NCBI GenBank assembly: GCA_007133995.1
Contig: SLLP01000090.1
Location: 1-7,598 of the forward strand
Direction: 5' to 3'
DNA from: Balneolales bacterium
GTDB taxonomy: Bacteria; Bacteroidota; Rhodothermia; Balneolales; Natronogracilivirgulaceae
DNA: 7,598 nt
Shown here: one piece after another, positions 1 to 6,096 of the stretch
Numbering within the stretch: the first letter of the stretch is position 1
Layout of the letters: each line of letters opens with the position of its first letter
Position numbers and translations under genes: made by a program
Notes under the pieces: model-generated
Databases searched by the model: none
The model's input: the letters and a program-made list of their open reading frames with translations, nothing else
What the model was told of the DNA's origin: nothing

Positions 1-127
1 GCTCACCGTTTGCAGAGTAAATAACACATCCCACCATCGGATTGGGAGCAACATATCCCTTTCCTTTTTCAGCAAGCCGCAGAGCCCGCCTCATTCGTTT
101 TATATCATCCGCGGATGTGTCAGGCAT
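1..127 (-). CDS. ribD: RibD N-terminus (partial): riboflavin biosynthesis deaminase/reductase
   Basis: Only the first 42 codons are inside the window; the gene continues past base 1. The translation begins MPDTSADDIKRMRRALRLAE and carries PNPMVG at residues 28-33 followed by CVI. This is the start of the cytidine-deaminase-like domain of RibD, where 'M..AL.LA.KG.G.V.PNPMVG.V' is the family signature. RibD is a cytosolic enzyme that deaminates the pyrimidine product of GTP cyclohydrolase II and then reduces its ribosyl side chain, two early steps of riboflavin synthesis. The zinc-binding motifs and the reductase domain lie outside the window, so bifunctionality is inferred. The ATG at 127 lies two bases after the TAA of the upstream PPIase gene, with no clear Shine-Dalgarno, which suggests co-transcription and coupled translation. 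A second in-frame ATG at codon 12 is possible, but the first fits the usual family start. Confidence 0.87.
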   Translation of the reverse strand, partial: MPDTSADDIKRMRRALRLAEKGKGYVAPNPMVGCVIYSANGE

Positions 128-129
128 CT

Positions 130-2229
130 TTACATCGGCGGCTGCATCAAGCGCTGTTGGGTCCGGAAATCACGGATATCGGCATCGGCTTTAAGGCGAT
201 CGACCCATACATTGCCGAAAGCCGTGTTCTTGCGCTCTTGCAGCTCTTCACGAATACTTCGTCGCTCGGCGGTTGTCATGGCACTGACATCAGCCATGGT
301 CCTGCTTTCCACCGTCATAACGAATACTGCATTATTACCTGCAATGGCAGATGATACCTGACCTTCGCGAAGGGCAAACGCTGCACCAACAATCCTGGGT
401 TCACGACCGGCACCGGGCACCGTCGCTGCATTAAGCCGGATGCGCTCGGCACTCTGGATGTTTTTCCCACTTACCTCAGCCAACTGCTCCAGTGTCACGT
501 TGCCTTCAAGCATTTCGCCGACACGCTGTGTAAGCAGCTCCTTGCGCTTATTATCCCGAACGAGGGATATAACCTGGGAGCGTACATCCTCGAGTGGACG
601 TGTCCCTTCCGGAACTACTTCATCCACATGGAATACGATAAACTGATCCTCCGTCTCAATTACATCGGAGATATCACCTTTTCTCGTGTGCTGCAGTTCA
701 TTGAGGATCATACGGCTCTGACCCAGTCCGGAAATGAACGGTGTTCCTTCGGTTGCCACAGCTTCATTGACGTCATATCCGCTGCGCTCTGCTTCACTGA
801 AAAACCCATCTGATTCAGCAAAGTAATGGAAGTCCTCTGCATCATTGGCAAGTCGCTGAACCGTTTCAAACGGATCGGGCTCAACATCCTGACTCATATC
901 CGCAAAACGTATATCCCTGTTGGTCCTATCTACAATATCAAACAGATAGATTTCATCGGCGTAAGTCAACGGCCCAATGACGGATCCGGTGGATGCGGAG
1001 AAAATGGCATCTGCGATTGCAGCAGGCTTGTCATCTCGTACAATAAAGTGTTCCTTATAGTCGAATTCATCACTGGCCCATTGAGACCGAGTGTGGGGGG
1101 AGAATTGTCTTGCAAGACTCTCAAACGATCGTCCCCGCCGTCTTAGTTCCAACAACTCCTCGGCCAGCTCCTGGCCATCTTCGCTGTCTTCCAACCGGAT
1201 TTGGCGCACTCGCACATAGGTCTGATCTGCAGGACGATCCTCGAGCAATCTGACCATGTGGACACGGTTGTTGTGAACATAGGGCTCACTGACTTCACCA
1301 ACATCGAGCTCAAACGCTTTGAGATGTTCGGGACGCACTTCTGACGGTCTCAGGAAGTTTTCAAAATAATCGGTTTCGGAGAAATAGTCGGACAGGAACC
1401 GTGCTACATTATCCGTTGCACGGAATTCATCACGTAGTTCCGAAAGATAATTGAGTGTGCGGATGGTATCGGCTTCGGTCGGAGCAATGGAAAATGTCAC
1501 ATAGGAGAACCGCCAGGATTTGTTTCGCTGAAATCTGTGCTCATTGTTACGATAGTAGGAGCGAATTTCAGAATCCGTGACTTCAATTTCATCGGAGGGA
1601 ATATCCGAGTAAGGAAAGCGCACATACTGAATACTGGCGCGGCTGTTCTGACGCTTGTAATGTTCTTCCACTTCAAAGTTGCTGACGCGCAGTGAGGCCT
1701 CAATGAACTGGTTCAATTTCTGCTGGCGACGCTGCTCGCGAAGCTGCTGTTCGATCATGATCCAGATTTCCCGGTTTTCAGGTGCTTCGATCGCGTTCTG
1801 CAGGGCCACTCTGTCGATGGTTCCATCCTCACGGGTAAACTGCTGCCGGATAAAGGGATCCGGATTATCTCCGGTCACCATGTCAATCAATTCGGAATCG
1901 GTTACCGTAATTCCCATATCCTGCATTTTCTGTTTCAGGATCTTGTCCACGACCAGCTGTTCCCATGCCATTTCTTCATATTGGGCACGGAGTTCACTGT
2001 CGGGGCTGACTCCTGTCCGCTCCCGGTACTGCTCTGTATAGAGATTGATCCGCTGGTTGAACTCAGCCCAGGATACGGGCTCGCGGTTCACTTCGCCCAT
2101 GTTCCGCGGACCTGCCATCATGGCATCAAACACCTGCGTATCTGCAAGTACCCAAAGGAGTCCGAAGGAAAGGATGAGAATCCAGATGATATACTTGGTA
2201 CCGGATCTTAGTTTTTGCATCAAGCCCAT
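130..2229 (-). CDS. ppiD: PpiD/SurA-like membrane-anchored peptidyl-prolyl isomerase/chaperone
   Basis: This 699-residue protein has a short cytoplasmic N-terminus, one membrane anchor (about residues 13-29, IIWILILSFGLLWVLA) and a long periplasmic part. Residues about 40-190 are the charged helical SurA_N-like chaperone region, with GEVNREPVSWAEFNQRI at its start. Residues about 338-437 look like a parvulin (PpiC) domain: VRVRQIRLE, then a helix, RSFESLARQFSPH, AIADAIFSASTGSVIGPL and IYLFDIVDR. The usual catalytic landmarks (H-I-L near the start and GGDLG in the middle) are missing, so isomerase activity is doubtful. Weaker parvulin-like stretches lie at about 240-331, 468-537 and 560-643. 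The family assists folding of exported proteins at the inner membrane. The ATG at 2229 is preceded by GAGG six bases upstream, which supports the start. Slightly longer than E. coli PpiD (about 620 residues), in the usual range for Bacteroidota homologues. The stop is two bases from ribD. Confidence 0.87.
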   Translation of the reverse strand: MGLMQKLRSGTKYIIWILILSFGLLWVLADTQVFDAMMAGPRNMGEVNREPVSWAEFNQRINLYTEQYRERTGVSPDSELRAQYEEMAWEQLVVDKILKQKMQDMGITVTDSELIDMVTGDNPDPFIRQQFTREDGTIDRVALQNAIEAPENREIWIMIEQQLREQRRQQKLNQFIEASLRVSNFEVEEHYKRQNSRASIQYVRFPYSDIPSDEIEVTDSEIRSYYRNNEHRFQRNKSWRFSYVTFSIAPTEADTIRTLNYLSELRDEFRATDNVARFLSDYFSETDYFENFLRPSEVRPEHLKAFELDVGEVSEPYVHNNRVHMVRLLEDRPADQTYVRVRQIRLEDSEDGQELAEELLELRRRGRSFESLARQFSPHTRSQWASDEFDYKEHFIVRDDKPAAIADAIFSASTGSVIGPLTYADEIYLFDIVDRTNRDIRFADMSQDVEPDPFETVQRLANDAEDFHYFAESDGFFSEAERSGYDVNEAVATEGTPFISGLGQSRMILNELQHTRKGDISDVIETEDQFIVFHVDEVVPEGTRPLEDVRSQVISLVRDNKRKELLTQRVGEMLEGNVTLEQLAEVSGKNIQSAERIRLNAATVPGAGREPRIVGAAFALREGQVSSAIAGNNAVFVMTVESRTMADVSAMTTAERRSIREELQERKNTAFGNVWVDRLKADADIRDFRTQQRLMQPPM

Positions 2230-2235
2230 AGAAAA

Positions 2236-2239
2236 CCTC
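2236..2239 (-). promoter_or_regulatory. Ribosome binding site of the ppiD-like gene
   Basis: GAGG on the minus strand, six bases before the ATG at 2229. It is one of only two good Shine-Dalgarno matches in the window; most other starts here lack one, as is common in Bacteroidota relatives. It favours the ATG at 2229 over the in-frame ATG three codons later. Confidence 0.6.
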
Positions 2240-2295
2240 GGAGACGTAAAATTTTAAATAAATCTGAAAAACGGTTGCAATTTCATTTAATAGCT

Positions 2296-2328
2296 CAAAA
2301 AGATACAGCTATTGCTGCGATTTACAAA
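2296..2328 (-). promoter_or_regulatory. Candidate Bacteroidota-type promoter for the ppiD-like gene
   Basis: On the minus strand, TTTG (2325-2328) is followed after 19 bases by TATCTTTTTG (2296-2305). This resembles the Bacteroidota pattern of a -33 TTTG and a -7 TAnnTTTG, though the -7 box has one extra T. It would give a leader of roughly 60 bases before the ATG at 2229. A second box, TAGCTTTG, matches TAnnTTTG exactly and overlaps the -33 element, but no upstream TTTG lies at the right distance from it. Pattern match only; use of this promoter type by the host is inferred. Confidence 0.3.
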
Positions 2329-2347
2329 GCTATATGGTATAACGACA

Positions 2348-2365
2348 GCACCTTTGATTTGGTGC
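2348..2365. repeat. Inverted repeat GCACC-8-GGTGC
   Basis: A perfect five-base-pair stem, GCACC (2348-2352) and GGTGC (2361-2365), around the loop tttgattt. It lies between the end of mlaD and the candidate ppiD promoter. There is no T-run after the stem on either strand, so it is not a standard terminator. It could be a protein-binding site or part of a compound terminator, or chance. Confidence 0.3.
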
Positions 2366-2405
2366 CAAAAAGATGCCGGATAATTCTAAAACCATTTTTG
2401 TCCGG
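2366..2405 (-). terminator. Possible terminator after mlaEFD
   Basis: Just past the mlaD stop on the minus strand, CCGGA and TCCGG (2401-2405 and 2376-2380) can pair around a 20-base loop that itself can form an AAAA/TTTT helix. CATCTTTTT follows. The five-T run and the position right after the operon suit an intrinsic terminator, but the stem is short and the loop large, so this is tentative. Confidence 0.35.
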
Positions 2406-2409
2406 TTGC

Positions 2410-3342
2410 TTAAAAGATTTCTATCAGGCGCATATGCTTGAGGAAATGCCCCGGTTCATCCTCAATCCTGCGGGAAATATTTTTGAGGTTTACGGCCAGA
2501 GTATCAAGATTTTCATAGAGTGATGGATCCTGGATAAGCCGGCCCAGCGTTCCCTCGCCACTGTTGATTTGCTGCATCATCACATGCAGCTCTGAACTCA
2601 CCCCTCCCAGTTCTTGGGACATCACACCAAGTTCCTGGCTGGTTGTTTCCAGGTTCTCAAGAATTTCATCCAGCTGCGACTGTCTGCCGGTACTCAGGGT
2701 GTCCAGGTTTTGCATGATATGCTTCAGGCTGATAATAGATTCCTCCAGATCCGCACTCCGCTCCTGAAGCAACCTGTCGATCTGTCGCGATGAGCTGCTG
2801 AGTGTCGCGATCGTCCCGCGCAGATCTTCCTTGCCGCCATCCTTGAGAATTTCATCGATCTGACTCAGAACATCCGCAAGATTTCCGGTTGATCTTTGAA
2901 TGCCCGGCTTCACATCCTCAGCAAAACTTTGCAGCTCTGCAAACGGCCCATGGTCATAGACCCCCTCGATATATCCGCCGTCCGGCAGCATCTCATCCTG
3001 ACCTGAATGGTGAATTCTGACCCGTTTTCCGCCAATCAGGTCAGCCGATTCAATATAGGCTCGTGATCCGACCGGAATTCCATCGATATAAGACAGATTG
3101 AGCACAACCCGGACACTGTCCGGTCCGGCCAGCTCAACCCGGTTGACAGAGCCGATTTTCACGCCGGACAAGTAAACAGATGTTCCGACACTGACGCCGT
3201 CCACACGGTCAAAAACGGTATAGAGCTGGAGGCTTGGACGGAAAATGGGGACATCCTGCATCAGGCGAAAGCCGATGATGGCTATCAGTAAGGCAATCAC
3301 GATGGTCAGTCCAATTTTGATTTCATTCTGAATATTTTTCAA
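2410..3342 (-). CDS. mlaD: MlaD-like MCE-domain lipid transport protein
   Basis: 310 residues: an N-terminal membrane anchor (about 8-28, starting NEIKIGLTIVIALLIAIIGF), one MCE domain (about 36-112, with YTVFDRVDGVSVGTSVYLSG and IESADLIGGKRVRI), then a long helical tail (about 133-300). MlaD binds phospholipid in the periplasm and hands it to or from the MlaE/MlaF ABC transporter, keeping the outer leaflet of the outer membrane free of phospholipid. E. coli MlaD is about 183 residues; the extra length here is the coiled tail, as in other Bacteroidota-type MCE proteins. Residues 234-261 form four tandem heptads (TSQELGV, MSQELGG, VSSELHV, MMQQINS). GEGTLGRLIQDPSLYENL near the end is a motif common in these proteins. 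The start is TTG at 3342, backed by GGAG six bases upstream and by the usual family N-terminus; no in-frame ATG fits. Last gene of the mlaEFD operon. Confidence 0.9.
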   Translation of the reverse strand: MKNIQNEIKIGLTIVIALLIAIIGFRLMQDVPIFRPSLQLYTVFDRVDGVSVGTSVYLSGVKIGSVNRVELAGPDSVRVVLNLSYIDGIPVGSRAYIESADLIGGKRVRIHHSGQDEMLPDGGYIEGVYDHGPFAELQSFAEDVKPGIQRSTGNLADVLSQIDEILKDGGKEDLRGTIATLSSSSRQIDRLLQERSADLEESIISLKHIMQNLDTLSTGRQSQLDEILENLETTSQELGVMSQELGGVSSELHVMMQQINSGEGTLGRLIQDPSLYENLDTLAVNLKNISRRIEDEPGHFLKHMRLIEIF

Positions 3343-3348
3343 ACCGGG

Positions 3349-3352
3349 CTCC
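3349..3352 (-). promoter_or_regulatory. Ribosome binding site of mlaD (decides the TTG start)
   Basis: GGAG on the minus strand, six bases before TTG at 3342. It decides the start: the only nearby ATG (3354-3356) is out of frame and leads to a five-codon reading frame. Confidence 0.6.
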
Positions 3353-3359
3353 GCATAAT

Positions 3360-4094
3360 TTAGATGGTATATTCACTGGCTATAATGAAGGCATGCAATT
3401 CCTTGTGGTCACTTTTCCGCATTTCGTCAACCGTGCCGTACCAGCTTAGTTTCTGCTGATCCAGAAACGCGACTTTGTCCGCAACTCGGAGCACGCTGTG
3501 CATGTCGTGTGAGATCACAATAGAGGTAATATCAAGGGTATCCGCCATATTGATAATCAGGTCATTGATTTCGTCCGACGTCTGCGGGTCAAGGCCGGAA
3601 GTCGGCTCATCGTATAAAAGATAATCGGGTTTCATCACAATTGCGCGTGCAAGTCCCACCCGCTTCCTCATGCCACCGGACAATTCAGCCGGTGTCTTTA
3701 TTCCGATATCGGCAAGATTTACAAGTTTCAGTGATTCCATGACCCGCTCATGGATTTCATTCTCTTTGAAATCACTGAAGAAGCGGAGAGGAAATGCTAC
3801 ATTTTCGTAGGCAGTAATGGAATCGAATAGGGCGGCACCCTGAAAGAGGACACCGAAACGCTGGCGAAGTCTGCGCAGCTTTGCGTACCGGATCTCAAAT
3901 ATATTGAGTCCGTCAATCAGAACTTCTCCGGCATCCGGATAAAGAAGCACATTAAGGTGTTTCATCAGCACAGATTTACCGGATCCCGATTTGCCGATTA
4001 CCGCAAGAGTCTCGCCGTCGTCAACTGTAAGACTGACGTTTTCCCAGACGAGGTTGGCACCGAAACTTTTCGTTAGATTATTGATTTCTATCAT
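3360..4094 (-). CDS. mlaF: MlaF-like ABC transporter ATP-binding protein
   Basis: From the ATG at 4094 this is a 244-residue cytoplasmic ATPase with every ABC landmark: Walker A GKSGSGKS (34-41), Q-loop glutamine 85 in FQGAALFDS, signature LSGGMRKRVGLARA (138-151), Walker B YLLYDEPTSGLDP (158-170) with the D-loop, and switch histidine 196 in SHD. The stretch FQGAALFDSITAYENVAFPLR is typical of the MlaF (lipid/toluene-tolerance Ttg2A) subfamily. It powers lipid movement through MlaE and MlaD. The frame stays open upstream to a TTG at 4130, but that start would overlap the end of mlaE and add residues unlike the family; the ATG at 4094 gives MIEINNLTKSFG, the normal beginning. No clear Shine-Dalgarno. 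It starts 10 bases after the mlaE stop and ends 17 bases before mlaD, so one transcript is likely. Confidence 0.93.
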   Translation of the reverse strand: MIEINNLTKSFGANLVWENVSLTVDDGETLAVIGKSGSGKSVLMKHLNVLLYPDAGEVLIDGLNIFEIRYAKLRRLRQRFGVLFQGAALFDSITAYENVAFPLRFFSDFKENEIHERVMESLKLVNLADIGIKTPAELSGGMRKRVGLARAIVMKPDYLLYDEPTSGLDPQTSDEINDLIINMADTLDITSIVISHDMHSVLRVADKVAFLDQQKLSWYGTVDEMRKSDHKELHAFIIASEYTI

Positions 4095-4104
4095 GATACT
4101 ACGT

Positions 4105-4842
4105 CTAAAGAAGCAAAAAGGCGAGGACAAAGTCCGCCACCAGTATGTAGATACAGCTCAGGACGGCAGCCTGGGTCGTTGCCTGACCCACTCCCTCGGC
4201 CCCACCGGTGGCAAAGTAGCCCTTGTAGCAGGAGATGGAGGTGATAATGTACCCGAAAACGAATGATTTGATAACACCGAAACTCACATCCGCCGGTGAA
4301 AACACCTGGCGTGCACCCAGCATGAAATCGGCCATAGGCACCGCTCCGGTCATGTAGCCCGAGAGCAGACCGCCTGACATTCCGGCGACCGCGGCAGCCA
4401 CATAGATGACCGGAAACATGAATATGCCGGCCAGGACACGCGGCATGACCAGAAATGTTACGGAGTTGAACCCCATTGATTCAAGCGCATCGATCTGTTC
4501 ACTCACGGCCATGGTGCCCAGCTCGGTGGCAATACGGGCGCCCACGCGTCCGGCCAGCACCAGAGCACTGATCACCGCAGCCAGTTCTATCAACAGAGAC
4601 TGGGAGACTATGGATCCGATCGTTTCCGGTGGAATAAAACCGGCCACAAGCTGGTAGGATGTCTGGATCGTCATCACCGCACCGGTGAAAAATCCAGCCA
4701 GAATGATAATCGGAAGCGAATCATAGCCGGTTTTGACCATCTCAATGATGATATTCTTCCAGTACATACCGAATTCCGTGGAAGACCGGATGGCTTCGTA
4801 TATCAGTCTGCAATAGCGACCGACATCAACAAATAATTGCAT
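4105..4842 (-). CDS. mlaE: MlaE-like ABC transporter permease
   Basis: 245 residues, mostly hydrophobic, with an N-terminal amphipathic stretch and about five membrane segments (roughly 43-68, 83-98, 128-152, 153-170, 190-208 and 223-245, boundaries approximate). The MlaE (DUF140) core motif is intact: ISALVLAGRVGARIATELGT and MAVSEQIDAL at residues 91-120. Further family features are SLPIIILAGFFTGAV near the start and GGAEGVGQATTQAAV (213-227) near the end. Two MlaE subunits form the inner-membrane channel that works with MlaF and MlaD in retrograde phospholipid transport. The length matches the family (about 250-260). First gene of mlaEFD; its ATG at 4842 has no clear Shine-Dalgarno. It faces porQ across a 148-bp divergent gap. 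Confidence 0.93.
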   Translation of the reverse strand: MQLFVDVGRYCRLIYEAIRSSTEFGMYWKNIIIEMVKTGYDSLPIIILAGFFTGAVMTIQTSYQLVAGFIPPETIGSIVSQSLLIELAAVISALVLAGRVGARIATELGTMAVSEQIDALESMGFNSVTFLVMPRVLAGIFMFPVIYVAAAVAGMSGGLLSGYMTGAVPMADFMLGARQVFSPADVSFGVIKSFVFGYIITSISCYKGYFATGGAEGVGQATTQAAVLSCIYILVADFVLAFLLL

Positions 4843-4990
4843 GAAATAGCCGTTGTTTTAGAAACCCTGATTGCTAATTTTATCGTGCAATGGAAAATAT
4901 CGTAAAATAAGCAGTAATAATTTATTCTCATTCTGATATTTTGCGATTTTTTGCAGTTCCAAGTTAATGAATTAATCCTTCAATCTGTTT
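4843..4990. promoter_or_regulatory. AT-rich divergent intergenic region between mlaE and porQ
   Basis: 148 bases, clearly richer in A and T than the genes on either side, separating two diverging genes. It should hold the promoters of both. No convincing promoter could be fixed on either strand. Items seen: TTTTG and TTTTTTG boxes at 4939-4953 on the plus strand, a weak TTGCGA-17-TTAATG pair, and the inverted repeat TTAAT-GA-ATTAA at 4964-4975, 15 bases before the porQ start. The regulatory role is inferred from the layout. Confidence 0.5.
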
Positions 4991-5983
4991 GTGAAATCTC
5001 ATATTCTCGCCTACCTGCTTTTCGGAACGGTTATGGCCGGTATTGCACCGACCGGTTCGTCCGCTCAACTCCGCAATGAAACGGCTTTCAGATTTCTGAA
5101 TTTGCCGGGTTCGGCACGAACCGCTGCGCTGGGCGGCAATCACATCTCACTGCATCAGGGCGGCACGGCAAACTTCGATGTAAATCCGGCTTATCTCAGT
5201 GTGCAAAATCACAAAGAACTTTCGCTGTCGTACCTGAACCATATTACCGACATCTACCTCGGGTCGGCGGGATTTGCCTGGCATCTGGAAGATTTCGGAA
5301 CTTTCGCCACCGGCATTCGCTTCCTGAATTATGGCGATTTTACACGCACCGACAGCGACGGGTTGGAGCAGGGCACCTTCAACGCCTACGATTTTTCCTG
5401 GAACACCGCCTACTCACGGACACTCCTTCCCGACCTGCAGGCCGGAATGGGTGTTCAATTCATCGTCAGCAGCTATGAAGCCTACCGCTCTTCCGCTCTG
5501 GCCCTTTTCGGCGGCATCCATTACAGCTTCAACAACGAACTGACACAGGCAGGAGTATCATTCAGAAATTTCGGTGTTCAGATCACAACATTCGACGAGA
5601 CAAAAGAGGATCTGCCATTTAACCTCATGGCCGGCATCACGCATCGCCTGCAGCATCTCCCGCTTCGTTTCAATCTCACCCTCCATTCACTCGATCGGTG
5701 GAACCTGCCTGTCTTCGACGACGAATCGGATCCCGGTTTTTTTGACAACCTGCTTCGACACGTGAGATTTGGCACCGAATTTCTGTTTTCGGACAACTTT
5801 CAGCTGCGACTGGGCTACGATCACCTCCAAAGCGAAGAGCTTAAAACCGATCGCAGAATTGATCTTTCCGGCGCATCCATCGGTCTGGGTATTGTCATCC
5901 GCGACATTAATATTGATTTCAGCCGCACATCATACAGTGAAACCGGCGGACTCATACAGCTGAATGTCAGTACCCGTTTGTGA
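4991..5983 (+). CDS. porQ: PorQ-like type IX secretion outer-membrane protein
   Basis: 330 residues. A signal peptide (about 1-25, MKSHILAYLLFGTVMAGIAP, likely cut after SSA before Q26) marks export. The mature start holds the PorQ hallmark FLNLPGSARTAALGG (35-49), followed by NPAYLS (65-70). The rest alternates short amphipathic strands as expected of an outer-membrane beta-barrel of the PorV/PorQ kind and ends in LNVSTRL. Family-like stretches are FLNYGDFTRTD (111-121), EAYRSSALALFGGIHY (163-178) and LLRHVRFGTEFLFSDNFQLR (254-273). In Bacteroidota PorQ belongs to the type IX secretion system and with PorU, PorV and PorZ forms the attachment complex that processes and anchors cargo; that role here is inferred. 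The start is GTG at 4991: the in-frame ATG at 4967 is followed at once by a stop. No Shine-Dalgarno. No other por genes are visible, as is usual since they are scattered. Confidence 0.8.
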   Translation: MKSHILAYLLFGTVMAGIAPTGSSAQLRNETAFRFLNLPGSARTAALGGNHISLHQGGTANFDVNPAYLSVQNHKELSLSYLNHITDIYLGSAGFAWHLEDFGTFATGIRFLNYGDFTRTDSDGLEQGTFNAYDFSWNTAYSRTLLPDLQAGMGVQFIVSSYEAYRSSALALFGGIHYSFNNELTQAGVSFRNFGVQITTFDETKEDLPFNLMAGITHRLQHLPLRFNLTLHSLDRWNLPVFDDESDPGFFDNLLRHVRFGTEFLFSDNFQLRLGYDHLQSEELKTDRRIDLSGASIGLGIVIRDINIDFSRTSYSETGGLIQLNVSTRL

Positions 5984-6036
5984 TTTTTGAGGGATGATAA
6001 TTCTGCCGTAGTTCATCTCGTATTTTCCTATATTCT

Positions 6037-6046
6037 GCGTGCACGC
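6037..6046. repeat. Perfect 10-bp palindrome upstream of aroC
   Basis: GCGTGCACGC reads the same on both strands. It sits about 50 bases before the aroC start, right after TATATTCT (6029-6036), which loosely resembles a -10/-7 box. It may be an operator, but a palindrome this short can arise by chance. Confidence 0.3.
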
Positions 6047-6050
6047 TCTG

Positions 6051-6066
6051 ACCCTGTTTTCAGGGT
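6051..6066 (+). repeat. Hairpin ACCCTG-TTTT-CAGGGT between porQ and aroC
   Basis: A perfect six-base-pair stem with a four-base loop, 30 bases before aroC and 67 bases after the porQ stop. TAAAGTCGC follows rather than a T-run, so a classic intrinsic terminator is not supported on either strand. It could be a U-less terminator, an RNA-stabilising structure, or part of an aroC leader. Confidence 0.4.
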
Positions 6067-6080
6067 TAAAGTCGCTTTAA
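6066..6080. repeat. Inverted repeat TTAAAG-TCG-CTTTAA
   Basis: A perfect six-base inverted repeat with a three-base centre, sharing one base with the preceding hairpin and ending 16 bases before the aroC ATG. The shape suits a dimeric regulator site or a small RNA hairpin covering the translation start region. Function is unknown. Confidence 0.35.
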
Positions 6081-6096
6081 ATCAAATAGATGACAG

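Noticed and set aside
1679..2041. 120-codon plus-strand frame inside the ppiD-like gene
   Set aside because: Serine- and cysteine-rich antisense translation of the helical chaperone region; no start context and no family resemblance.
2215..2523. 102-codon plus-strand frame across the mlaD end and the ppiD upstream gap
   Set aside because: It overlaps coding sequence of mlaD and the ppiD start in antisense, has low-complexity composition and no recognisable domain.
4095..4130. Upstream TTG start for mlaF
   Set aside because: It would overlap the end of mlaE and add twelve residues not found in the family; the ATG at 4094 gives the standard N-terminus.
4967..4975. In-frame ATG upstream of porQ
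   Set aside because: The second codon after it is TAA, so it cannot start porQ; the GTG at 4991 gives a proper signal peptide.
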